A DNA stretch of 64,000 nt from assembly GCF_016234775.1 (NCBI RefSeq), contig NZ_JACRAH010000051.1, positions 1-64,000 of the forward strand. Direction: 5' to 3'. Of the stretch, positions 45,910 to 53,929 are shown one piece after another (the first letter of the stretch is position 1; each line of letters begins with the position of its first letter). Both the position numbers and the translations under genes were made by a program. Under the pieces are notes generated by a model. The model saw only the letters and a list, made by a program, of their open reading frames with translations. It did no database searches and was not told where the DNA came from. This DNA comes from Aquabacterium sp. (GTDB lineage Bacteria > Pseudomonadota > Gammaproteobacteria > Burkholderiales > Burkholderiaceae_C).

Positions 45910-46425
45910 TCAGCTTGCAGTGCGTCGTGCGACCATGGCGTCACTGATGCGCTTGATCTGCGCCGACGCCAACTGCGAGGCAAAGGGGTAGACCTCGTCT
46001 TCTTCGCGCTGTGCGTGTGCAGGGTAAGCCAGTGCAAAGTCGTCCACAGTGGCCGGTGGCGCATGAGCCGTGCCCTGTGAGATTGCCTGGAGCCAGGGCC
46101 CCAGGCTTTGCCAGAGCATTGCCAGTTCGGCGTGTTGTGCTTCCAACGCTGCCATGCTGGTGTTCAGCGCCTCATGCCCCAGTTGCCGCAATGCGGGAAA
46201 TAGATCCGATTCTTCGTCATCATGGTGCAACGGTGCGGCGATGTTGAAGTAGCGCAGGATGGATTGCGCAGCTTCCTGGGCTTGGATATCCGGGCCTTTT
46301 CTGGTGAGGTGGTCGCGCAACTTCACGGTCAGGCTCGCAAAGCGCCTGACCTTCTCGTGGCAGGCCATGAGCAACTCGATCGGGTCGTCGATGCAGGGGG
46401 CAATGGGTTGCAGTGGCGGACGCAT
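45910..46425 (-). CDS. Hemerythrin HHE domain protein
   Basis: A 171-residue four-helix protein with di-iron-type ligands: His in MACHEKVRR, LHHDDEESDLFPAL, QHAEL and HAQREEDEVYPFA. Hemerythrin-like proteins bind O2 or NO, or help repair iron-sulfur clusters after nitrosative stress (as YtfE does). The start at 46425 is chosen as the first ATG consistent with the domain; the longer frame is unsupported. It is divergent from the nar-linked moaA, which fits an NO-related job. Confidence 0.85.
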   Translation of the reverse strand: MRPPLQPIAPCIDDPIELLMACHEKVRRFASLTVKLRDHLTRKGPDIQAQEAAQSILRYFNIAAPLHHDDEESDLFPALRQLGHEALNTSMAALEAQHAELAMLWQSLGPWLQAISQGTAHAPPATVDDFALAYPAHAQREEDEVYPFASQLASAQIKRISDAMVARRTAS

Positions 46426-46560
46426 GCGACATTGATACCACGCTTGTGGTAGCCCTGTGAAGCGCTCAAGGACTAATCCTTCCGGTCGATGGTCAAACTC
46501 GGTCGTGCTGACTAGAGTGCTGGTAACTGGTGCTGATTCTCTGGTGCCAAGGTGTTTCAA

Positions 46561-47544
46561 ATGAGTGCCCGTCTGATTGATTCCTTCCAGCGTCGCATTG
46601 ACTATCTGCGTGTGTCCGTGACGGACCGATGCGATCTTCGCTGCACCTACTGCATGCCCAAGGGCTTCAAAGGCTTTGAGGAGCCAGTTCATTGGATGCG
46701 TCACGATGAAATGACTCGGCTGGTTGGCTTGTTCACGTCGCTGGGGGTGCGAAAGGTGCGCCTGACAGGCGGGGAGCCCTTGTTGCGTCGCGGTCTGACC
46801 GATCTCGCGCGCTCACTGACAAAGCTGCCTGGACTGGATGATTTGTCCGTTTCCAGCAACGGCACGCAATTGGCTCGGCATGCGCGTCCCTTGAAAGCGG
46901 CTGGTGTGCATCGACTCAACATCAGCTTGGACTCACTGGATCGTGACTGTTTCGCTCGCATCACTGGGCGCGATTGCCTGGCTGATGTGCTCGATGGCTT
47001 GCGCGAGGCCCGTGCGGCAGGATTTGCACCCATCAAGCTCAACATGGTGGTGCAGGCAGACGTCAATCTGGACGAGGTTCGCCGCATGGTGGGGTTTGCC
47101 ATCGAGCAAGGCTTTGTGCTGCGCCTGATCGAGCCCATGCCGGTGGGTGACACCGGGCGCGCCAGCCAGGGTGTGGACCTGAGCTTGCTGGGCGAGGCGC
47201 TGGCTCGTGAACATGGTTTGTTGCCGCAGCTGCTGGGGCAGGGTGCGGGGCCGGCCCGCTACTGGTGTACGCCAGACGGAAGCATGAGTCTGGGGGTGAT
47301 CACGCCCATGTCTCAGCATTTCTGTTCGGCCTGCAACCGCGTGCGGTTGGGTGTGGATGGCACGCTCTACCTTTGCCTGGGTCAAAATGACAGGGTGCCC
47401 TTGGGGCAATTGCTCCGCAATGGCGCCGATGACGCCACCCTGACGCAAGCCATTCTGGCTGGCATCGCCGCCAAGCCTGAGCGGCACGAATTCAACGAGC
47501 GACCGCAGCAAATCGTGCGTTTCATGTCCCAGACTGGCGGCTGA
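46561..47544 (+). CDS. moaA: GTP 3',8-cyclase MoaA (second copy, nar-linked)
   Basis: The second radical SAM MoaA in the window, 327 residues. Cluster Cys are 24, 28 and 31 in CDLRCTYCM; the C-terminal cluster is in FCSACNRVRLGVDGTLYLC, and the protein ends in Gly-Gly. AGGTG precedes the ATG at 46561. It is clearly diverged from the copy at 23525. It precedes narX by 92 bases on the same strand and would supply cofactor when the nitrate reductase is made. Confidence 0.94.
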   Translation: MSARLIDSFQRRIDYLRVSVTDRCDLRCTYCMPKGFKGFEEPVHWMRHDEMTRLVGLFTSLGVRKVRLTGGEPLLRRGLTDLARSLTKLPGLDDLSVSSNGTQLARHARPLKAAGVHRLNISLDSLDRDCFARITGRDCLADVLDGLREARAAGFAPIKLNMVVQADVNLDEVRRMVGFAIEQGFVLRLIEPMPVGDTGRASQGVDLSLLGEALAREHGLLPQLLGQGAGPARYWCTPDGSMSLGVITPMSQHFCSACNRVRLGVDGTLYLCLGQNDRVPLGQLLRNGADDATLTQAILAGIAAKPERHEFNERPQQIVRFMSQTGG

Positions 47545-47636
47545 TGGCCGCGTCGACGTTGCGCAGACCCTCATCCGGCTGGACAATCTGGCTATCGTGC
47601 CCTGTCTGTGGGTGCTTTTCTATGTGAGGGGCGTGG

Positions 47637-49688
47637 GTGACTGAACCACAAGAGGACACATCGGCCAGTGCCACCACGTCGGTGTTTGACGGGGTGGACA
47701 TGCCAAAGAGCTATCTGGGGCGGCGCATGGCCGGCATGTCGCTGACGTCCAAGCTGATCGCCATTGGCAGCACCTTCTTTGCCGTGGCGATGGCGTCGAT
47801 TGCACTGACCATGTGGGTCACCTGGCAATTGGTTGGCGGGGCAGCTGCTGTGAATGAGGCAGGCCGAATGCGCATGCGGGGCTACGAACTGGCGTTGACG
47901 CTGACGCAAACGAGTCCGGCGGACAGAGCTTTGCTCATTGGTGTGGTGGACAAACGTCTGGCGGCGTTTGACGACAGCTTGGCCCTGTTGCGGGTTGGGG
48001 ATGCTGTGCGCCCCCTGTTTGTGCCTTGGGATGCGGATTCCCGTCATCAGTTCGATCGTGTGGTAGCCGATTGGGATGACCTTCAGACCAAAGCCCGGCA
48101 GATTGCCCGAGGTGAACGAGCCCCGGATGCCTTTCCCAAGGATGTGGATGAGTTCGTTCGACACATTGATGATTTGGTCTCCGCCATTGAGCGGCATCTG
48201 GCTCGATGGACGGGGGTGTTGCACTCGGTCCAGGTCGCGATGCTGGTGCTTGCCATCCTCAGCTCGCTGGCTTTGTTCTACGCTTTGAGGTCGCTGGTGC
48301 TGGAGCCGGTCTCCCGCTTGAAGCTGGCTCTCGGGCGGATGGAGTCGGGCTTCTTTGAGACGCGGGTACGGGTGTCTACCAGAGATGAGTTGGGCGCCTT
48401 GGGGGAGGGCTTCAACGCCATGGCCGCCAAGCTGGAGTCGCTCTACGTCAATCTGGAGCAGAAGGTTCGGGAAAAGACTGCGGGACTCGAAGAGCAGCAA
48501 CAGCGTCTGGCGGCACTCTATGAAGTAGCAGCGTTTGTAGCCAGCACAGACAAGCTCGATGAGTTGGCGCAGGGCTTTGCAAAGCAAATCCGCCGTATCG
48601 CAGGCGCTGATGCGGTGGCCATCCGGTGGTCCAACGAGGCCAACGAGCGTTATGTCTTGCTGGCCAGTGACTGTCTGCCCCATGTCATGGCGCAGGAGGA
48701 GCAATGCGTCCTCTCTGGGGACTGCCTTTGTGGCAATTCGCTCAAAACGGGTGGCTCGTTGGCCTTGCGCGTGATTCCCATCATGGAGGCATCCAACGAC
48801 ATGCGGCGCCAAAGCGGCACGCAGGTGCGAGATCACTGCGAGCGCGCAGGCTACACCACGCTGGTTACCGTGCCGCTGGGTTTGCATCAGCGAACCTTGG
48901 GTGAGGTGGAGTTGTTCTATCGCGGGATGCCGGTGATCAGCGACAGCGAGCGGGGGCTATATGAGGCGCTGTCCAGTCACCTCGCTAGTGCGATGGAGAG
49001 TTTGCGAGCGGCCGCCATGGGTCGCGAGGCTGCGGTGGCCAACGAGCGACAACTACTGGCGCAGGAGTTGCACGACTCTATCGCCCAGTCGCTGGCTTTC
49101 CTCAAGATCCAGATGCAGATCTTGCGTGACGCCATGGAAAAGAACGACCACTCCGCCATTGAAGTCACCATGAAGGAGTTGGATGCCGGTGTGCGCGAGA
49201 GTTATGCGGACGTGCGCGAACTGTTGCTGCACTTCCGGGTCCGTACCCACACAGACGACATTGAGCCGGCCTTGCGCGAAACCCTTTCCAAGTTTGAACA
49301 CCAGGCCCACCTGAAATCGACCTTGACCATCCACGGGCATGGCTTGCCGCTGCCGCCAGACGTGCAGATCCAGGTCCTGCACGTGGTTCAGGAGGCCTTG
49401 TCCAATGTGCGTAAACACGCGCAGGCTACCCAGGTCTGGGTGGATGTCTATACCCAACCGGGCTGGCGGGTCAGCGTGCGGGATGACGGACAGGGCTTTG
49501 ATCCTGCAGCGGGGCCGCCGGACGATACCCATGTGGGTTTGCGTATCATGCGTGAGCGTGCGCAGCGTATAGGTGGGGCGCTCTCATTCGAGTCCGGTGC
49601 GAACGGTACTCGAGTGGAGTTGCGTTTGCCGCCAGTGTCGGCCAGCAAAGCGCCTTCATCCCTCAACATCGCCTCCTTAGCGACATGA
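47637..49688 (+). CDS. narX: Nitrate/nitrite sensor histidine kinase NarX
   Basis: A 683-residue membrane sensor kinase. Two membrane helices (about residues 36-62 and 198-222) flank a periplasmic domain whose start holds the P-box-like nitrate-binding sequence NEAGRMRMRGYELA (residues 73-86). A HAMP linker follows, then a GAF-like central domain with the NarX Cys cluster (SDCLPHV, QCVLSGDCLCGNS). The kinase is of the HPK7 type with the phosphorylated His479 in HDSIAQSLAFLKIQ, and the ATP-binding domain has DDGQGFD. The start is a GTG after GAGGG; an ATG at 47700 is possible. narL overlaps at ATGA. Confidence 0.93.
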   Translation: MTEPQEDTSASATTSVFDGVDMPKSYLGRRMAGMSLTSKLIAIGSTFFAVAMASIALTMWVTWQLVGGAAAVNEAGRMRMRGYELALTLTQTSPADRALLIGVVDKRLAAFDDSLALLRVGDAVRPLFVPWDADSRHQFDRVVADWDDLQTKARQIARGERAPDAFPKDVDEFVRHIDDLVSAIERHLARWTGVLHSVQVAMLVLAILSSLALFYALRSLVLEPVSRLKLALGRMESGFFETRVRVSTRDELGALGEGFNAMAAKLESLYVNLEQKVREKTAGLEEQQQRLAALYEVAAFVASTDKLDELAQGFAKQIRRIAGADAVAIRWSNEANERYVLLASDCLPHVMAQEEQCVLSGDCLCGNSLKTGGSLALRVIPIMEASNDMRRQSGTQVRDHCERAGYTTLVTVPLGLHQRTLGEVELFYRGMPVISDSERGLYEALSSHLASAMESLRAAAMGREAAVANERQLLAQELHDSIAQSLAFLKIQMQILRDAMEKNDHSAIEVTMKELDAGVRESYADVRELLLHFRVRTHTDDIEPALRETLSKFEHQAHLKSTLTIHGHGLPLPPDVQIQVLHVVQEALSNVRKHAQATQVWVDVYTQPGWRVSVRDDGQGFDPAAGPPDDTHVGLRIMRERAQRIGGALSFESGANGTRVELRLPPVSASKAPSSLNIASLAT

Positions 49689-50425
49689 CGACACCTTCCC
49701 CCACTCTGCGTTTGTTGGTTGTTGATGATCACACCTTGTTTCGCCGAGGCTTGATTGCCCTGCTGTCAAGAGATCCTCGCCTGAGCATCGTGGCTGAAGC
49801 CGGTGATGCAGGCGAGGCGCTCAAGCTGGGGCAGCAACATCAACCAGACGTGATGCTGCTGGACAACCATCTGCCCGGCGTGCATGGCGTGGAGGCCTTG
49901 CCGCAACTGTGTACTGCCTTGCCTGCCACGCGCATCATCATGCTCACCGTCAGCGAGGATGCGGATGACCTGGCTCAAGCGCTGGCGCGTGGTGCGGCAG
50001 GTTATTTGCTCAAGACTGTTGAGGGCGACGACCTCGTTGATGCCATTCAGCGTGTGGTATCCGGGGAGTCCGTGGTGTCACCTGAAATGACGAGCAAGCT
50101 GGTGGCCGCCTATCGGTCGGCTTTGATTGCGCCAGCGGACGAAGAGTCAGACGCAGGCGCGCCTGTCCAGGCCCGTGAGGTCAAGGGGGCGTCCACACCC
50201 GTGCCAGTGAGTCCTGTTCAAGAGGATGCTGGTGTGGCGAGGTTGTCGCCGCGTGAGCGGGACATCCTAAGGGAAATTGCTCGCGGTGCCAGCAACAAAG
50301 AAATCGCGCGTTCGCTGGATATTGCGGAGACCACGGTCAAGATCCATGTGCAACACATCCTGCGCAAGCTCAATTTGACCTCGCGTGTGCAGGCGGCTGT
50401 GTATGCCACCACACGTGGCGCCTGA
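49685..50425 (+). CDS. narL: Nitrate/nitrite response regulator NarL
   Basis: A 246-residue response regulator. Phosphoacceptor Asp60 lies in DVMLLDNHLPG, the acidic pocket is Asp14-Asp15, and Thr88 and Lys110 complete the switch. The C-terminal LuxR-type helix-turn-helix contains LSPRERDILREIARGASNKEIARSL. The linker (about 140-175) is unusually long and Pro/Ala-rich. It overlaps narX by four bases. It should regulate narK and narG promoters in response to nitrate. Confidence 0.94.
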   Translation: MTTPSPTLRLLVVDDHTLFRRGLIALLSRDPRLSIVAEAGDAGEALKLGQQHQPDVMLLDNHLPGVHGVEALPQLCTALPATRIIMLTVSEDADDLAQALARGAAGYLLKTVEGDDLVDAIQRVVSGESVVSPEMTSKLVAAYRSALIAPADEESDAGAPVQAREVKGASTPVPVSPVQEDAGVARLSPRERDILREIARGASNKEIARSLDIAETTVKIHVQHILRKLNLTSRVQAAVYATTRGA

Positions 50426-50484
50426 TGGCGACGTGAAAAACACGTGAAACCTTCGCAGGTTACCCTAACGGTGGATGGGGGTGT

Positions 50485-50498
50485 TTGACACGCATCAA
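50485..50498. promoter_or_regulatory. FNR site upstream of narK1
   Basis: TTGAC-ACGC-ATCAA fits the FNR/Anr consensus TTGAY-N4-ATCAA. It is centred about 160 bases before the narK1 start. The transcription start was not identified, so the exact geometry is open. Confidence 0.75.
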
Positions 50499-50650
50499 GG
50501 GTGGTGGTTGACTCATCCATCCGAACGATGCTTGTCGGCCCGATCATGTGGCGTCTCGTTCTTTTGCTGCACTGCACTTGATCTATAGAAGGATGGTCGC
50601 AGAAGGCTGAAATTCCCACACTGCCAGTCATGGAAAAAGGAGAGACCTCC

Positions 50651-51928
50651 ATGACTGCAAGCTACAGGCGCACGGCACTGTCGGTGCTGGCCGTGAGCAC
50701 ACTGTCGTTCACAGTGTGTTTCATGGTGTGGATGATGTTCGGGGTGATTGGCATCCCGATCAAGAAGCAACTTGGCCTCACGGCCACCCAGTTTGGCCTG
50801 CTCACGGCCACACCCGTTTTGACGGGCTCCCTGGTTCGTGTGCCTCTGGGCATATGGACGGACCGCTTCGGTGGCCGCATCGTGCTCTTTGTGTGCATGT
50901 TGCTATGCGTGCTGCCCATCTTCATGATGAGCTATGCCACCGAGTACTGGCACTTTCTCGTGCTGGGGCTCTTCGTTGGTCTGGCAGGTGGTTCGTTCTC
51001 GGTAGGGACGCCCTACGTGGCGCGCTGGTTCCCCAAGAGTCAGCAGGGCTTTGCCATGGGGGTGTTTGGCGCCGGTAACTCTGGTGCGGCCGTCAACAAG
51101 TTTGTGGCCCCCGTCATTCTGGTTGCCGCTGGCTGGACCATGGTGCCCAAGGTGTACGCCGCCATCATGTTGGGCACAGCCATCCTGTTCTGGTTTGGCA
51201 GCTCGCACGATCCAGCTCACGTGGTACCGCCGGTCAAGGGTGGTCTGGGTGCACAGCTCAAGGCCTTGAAGGATCCCAAGGTTCTCAAGTACTGCCAGTA
51301 CTACTCCATCGTGTTTGGTGGCTATGTCGGCCTGTCCCTTTGGATGGTGCAGTACTACGTGGGTGAATACGGTCTGGACATCCGTGTGGCCGCCTTGTTG
51401 GCTGCCTGCTTCTCTTTGCCTGGCGGCGTGCTGCGTGCGATCGGGGGCTGGCTGTCTGACAAGTACGGCGCCCATACCGTGACCTGGTGGGTGATGTGGG
51501 TGAGCTGGATCTGCCTCTTCGTGCTGAGCTATCCGCAGACCGATTTCACCATCAGCACGATCAACGGACCGCAGACTTTTCATATTGGCCTGAACGTCTA
51601 TGCCTTCACCGCCATCATGGGGGTGCTGGGTGTCGCCTGGGCCTTTGGCAAGGCCAGCGTTTTCAAGTACATCAGCGATGACTACAGCCACAACATCGGT
51701 GCCATCTCCGGCATCGTGGGCCTTGCTGGCGGCATGGGTGGCTTCATCCTGCCGATCCTGTTCGGCTACCTGCTTGATGTCACCGGGATTCGCTCCAGCG
51801 CGTTCATGTTGCTGTACGCGGTGGTCTGGGTCTCGCTGATCTGGATGTACTGGACCGAGGTTCGCAAGACCGAGGTCATGGGCCGCAACGCCCCGGCTGC
51901 CCCTTTCAGCCAATCGTTCAAGCATTGA
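50651..51928 (+). CDS. narK1: NarK1-type nitrate/proton symporter
   Basis: A 425-residue major facilitator protein with 12 predicted helices, the size of the type I nitrate symporters. The nitrate signature GAGNSGAAVNKF and a second Gly-rich motif (GLAGGMGGFILP) are present, as are Arg in SLVRVPLGIWTDRFGGR and Arg in GVLRAIGGW, equivalent to the two substrate-binding Arg of NarK. The ATG at 50651 follows GGAG by eight bases. A second transporter follows in 19 bases, the NarK1-NarK2 pairing known from denitrifiers where the first imports nitrate with protons. Confidence 0.93.
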   Translation: MTASYRRTALSVLAVSTLSFTVCFMVWMMFGVIGIPIKKQLGLTATQFGLLTATPVLTGSLVRVPLGIWTDRFGGRIVLFVCMLLCVLPIFMMSYATEYWHFLVLGLFVGLAGGSFSVGTPYVARWFPKSQQGFAMGVFGAGNSGAAVNKFVAPVILVAAGWTMVPKVYAAIMLGTAILFWFGSSHDPAHVVPPVKGGLGAQLKALKDPKVLKYCQYYSIVFGGYVGLSLWMVQYYVGEYGLDIRVAALLAACFSLPGGVLRAIGGWLSDKYGAHTVTWWVMWVSWICLFVLSYPQTDFTISTINGPQTFHIGLNVYAFTAIMGVLGVAWAFGKASVFKYISDDYSHNIGAISGIVGLAGGMGGFILPILFGYLLDVTGIRSSAFMLLYAVVWVSLIWMYWTEVRKTEVMGRNAPAAPFSQSFKH

Positions 51929-51947
51929 ACTCTCTCAAGGAATTACC

Positions 51948-53666
51948 ATGGCAAAGATCCAAAACTGGAAGCCAGAAGACCCCATCTTCTGGCGTGAGCA
52001 GGGGAGCGCCCTCGCGTGGCGTACCTGCGGTGTCACTACTTTCTCGCTGATCTTCTCCTTCGCGACCTGGTTTGTCATGAGCGCGGTGGTCGTGCGCATG
52101 CCGGCCATCGGTTTCAAGTTCAGCACGTCTGAGTTGTTCTGGCTGGCCGCCATTCCAGGTCTGGCGTCAGGCATCTTGCGTCTGATCCACTCGAACTTCA
52201 TCCCGGTGCTGGGTACCAGACCCGTGATCAGCATCTCCACGATCATCAAGGTGGTCCCCATGGTGTGGCTGGGCTACGCTGTTCAGGACCTGAATACGCC
52301 GTGGACCACCTTCATGATCATCGGCTTTCTGTGTGGCTTGGGCGGAGGTGACTTCTCGTCCTTCATGCCATCGACATCGATCTTCTTCCCTAAGCGATTG
52401 CAAGGTACGGCCATGGGCATCCAGGCTGGTCTGGGCAACTTCGGTGTGTCCATTGTCCAGTTCGTGGCACCTTGGATCATTGGTGTGGCGGCACTGGGTG
52501 CCACGGCTGGTGGCCCACTCGTTTTCACAAAAGGCGAGCCCGTCAAGGGGGCGCTGACTGTGGTCAAGGAGGGCAAGATCGTCAAGGATGTGAAGGTCAA
52601 CAAGCCTGAGTATGTCGGTGCGATCGACATCATCCGTGATGAGGCCGGTGCGCTCAAGGACGTGAAGCTGCGCGAGACCGACACAGTCAAGCTGATCAAG
52701 GCCGATGTGGTCAAGGATGCCGATGGCGTGATCACCGCGGTGAATCCGACCAAGGGCATGGGCTTGGAAGTCAAACGTAACGACGCCGGTGCGATCACCG
52801 ATGTGGCGTTGCGCAATGTGGTCAAGAAGCCCATGTGGCTGCAGAACGCAGCGTTTGTGTGGGTGCCATTCCTGTTGCTGGCCTTTGTGCTGTCTGCCGT
52901 GTTCCTGCGCAGCCTGCAGATGCCTTCGCGCGGCTTCATGGGGCAGTTCGAGATCCTGAGCGGTCGCAATCGCGCTCGCGTTCACACCTGGAACTGCACG
53001 ATGACCTACATCTGCTCTTTCGGGTCCTTCTCCGGCTTCTCTGCGGCCTTCCCCATGCTGATCAAGACACTGTATGGTGGTTTTGATGGTGCACCTGATC
53101 CACTGCAGTACGCCTACATTGGCCCTCTGCTGGGCGGCCTGGTGCGCATGTTGTCGGGGGGCTTCTTCGACAAAATCGGTGGCTCCAAGGGAATGCAATG
53201 GACGACCGTCGGTCAGATTGGTGGCGTGGCCTTCCTGGTGATTGGCGGCTATCTGACTCCCACCAGCATTGATCAGTTCAGTGGCTTCCTGTGGGGCATG
53301 CTGTGGATCTTCCTGATGTCCGGCATCAACAATGCGGCCACCTTCCGTCAGTACCCGATCGTGTTTGCGTACTCGCCTGCCAAGGGCGCGCAGATGCTGG
53401 GCTGGACGGGTGCCTGGGCAGCCTTCGGTCCCTTCGTCTGGAATTCGCTGATCGCCACATCGCTGGAAAAGACCGGAGCGGTCAACGCCTTCTTCATCGG
53501 TGCCGCTGTGTTTTACGTGTACTCGCTGCTGATCAACTGGTGGTACTACACCCGCAACGGTGCTGAGCGCTTTGACTACGGCAACGGCGGCGGTACTTGG
53601 TGGGACAAGCTTTCTGAAGCCGAGAAGGAGCGCATGAAGCGCATCGACCTCGGTCAAGCTGCCTGA
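51948..53666 (+). CDS. narK2: NarK2-type nitrate/nitrite antiporter with large central insertion
   Basis: A 572-residue major facilitator protein expected to exchange nitrate for nitrite. It has the substrate Arg residues (GILRLIHSNFIP, and LVRMLSGGFFDKIGG) and the Gly-rich nitrate motifs (GLGGGDFSSFMPS, then SGINNAATFRQYP). Residues about 187-296 are a hydrophilic insertion between helices 6 and 7 with three repeats of the type DxxGxIxxV, absent from the 460-residue E. coli NarK. AGGAA precedes the ATG. The 66-residue protein follows in 23 bases. Confidence 0.92.
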   Translation: MAKIQNWKPEDPIFWREQGSALAWRTCGVTTFSLIFSFATWFVMSAVVVRMPAIGFKFSTSELFWLAAIPGLASGILRLIHSNFIPVLGTRPVISISTIIKVVPMVWLGYAVQDLNTPWTTFMIIGFLCGLGGGDFSSFMPSTSIFFPKRLQGTAMGIQAGLGNFGVSIVQFVAPWIIGVAALGATAGGPLVFTKGEPVKGALTVVKEGKIVKDVKVNKPEYVGAIDIIRDEAGALKDVKLRETDTVKLIKADVVKDADGVITAVNPTKGMGLEVKRNDAGAITDVALRNVVKKPMWLQNAAFVWVPFLLLAFVLSAVFLRSLQMPSRGFMGQFEILSGRNRARVHTWNCTMTYICSFGSFSGFSAAFPMLIKTLYGGFDGAPDPLQYAYIGPLLGGLVRMLSGGFFDKIGGSKGMQWTTVGQIGGVAFLVIGGYLTPTSIDQFSGFLWGMLWIFLMSGINNAATFRQYPIVFAYSPAKGAQMLGWTGAWAAFGPFVWNSLIATSLEKTGAVNAFFIGAAVFYVYSLLINWWYYTRNGAERFDYGNGGGTWWDKLSEAEKERMKRIDLGQAA

Positions 53667-53689
53667 CATCGTTCAAAAGGAGTAGCGCC

Positions 53690-53890
53690 ATGGACATCGT
53701 CGTCAATGCAGGGGCCGTCGCTTACGGCGTCACGCTGGTGCTGGCCAGCATCGTTCGCCATCCGCTTACGGAGGCCATGCGCATTGACGCGCTGTTCATC
53801 CCGCAGGCCAATGAGCGTACGCGCCCTTTGAACCTGCTGTTAGGACTAGCTATTGCAGGGTATGGCGCCTGGTCGCTGTTCTCGCGATGA
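53690..53890 (+). CDS. Small membrane protein between narK2 and narG
   Basis: The 66-residue protein has two hydrophobic segments (about residues 5-23 and 46-64) and a short basic/acidic loop. AAAAGGAG precedes the ATG. It lies between narK2 and narG on the same strand with 23- and 39-base gaps, so it is part of the nar operon. I do not recognise a named family. Accessory roles in transporter or NarGHI assembly are possible guesses only. Confidence 0.75.
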   Translation: MDIVVNAGAVAYGVTLVLASIVRHPLTEAMRIDALFIPQANERTRPLNLLLGLAIAGYGAWSLFSR

Positions 53891-53929
53891 TCGTCCTCAT
53901 GGCCTTCGAGCTATAGCAAGGAATCCAAC

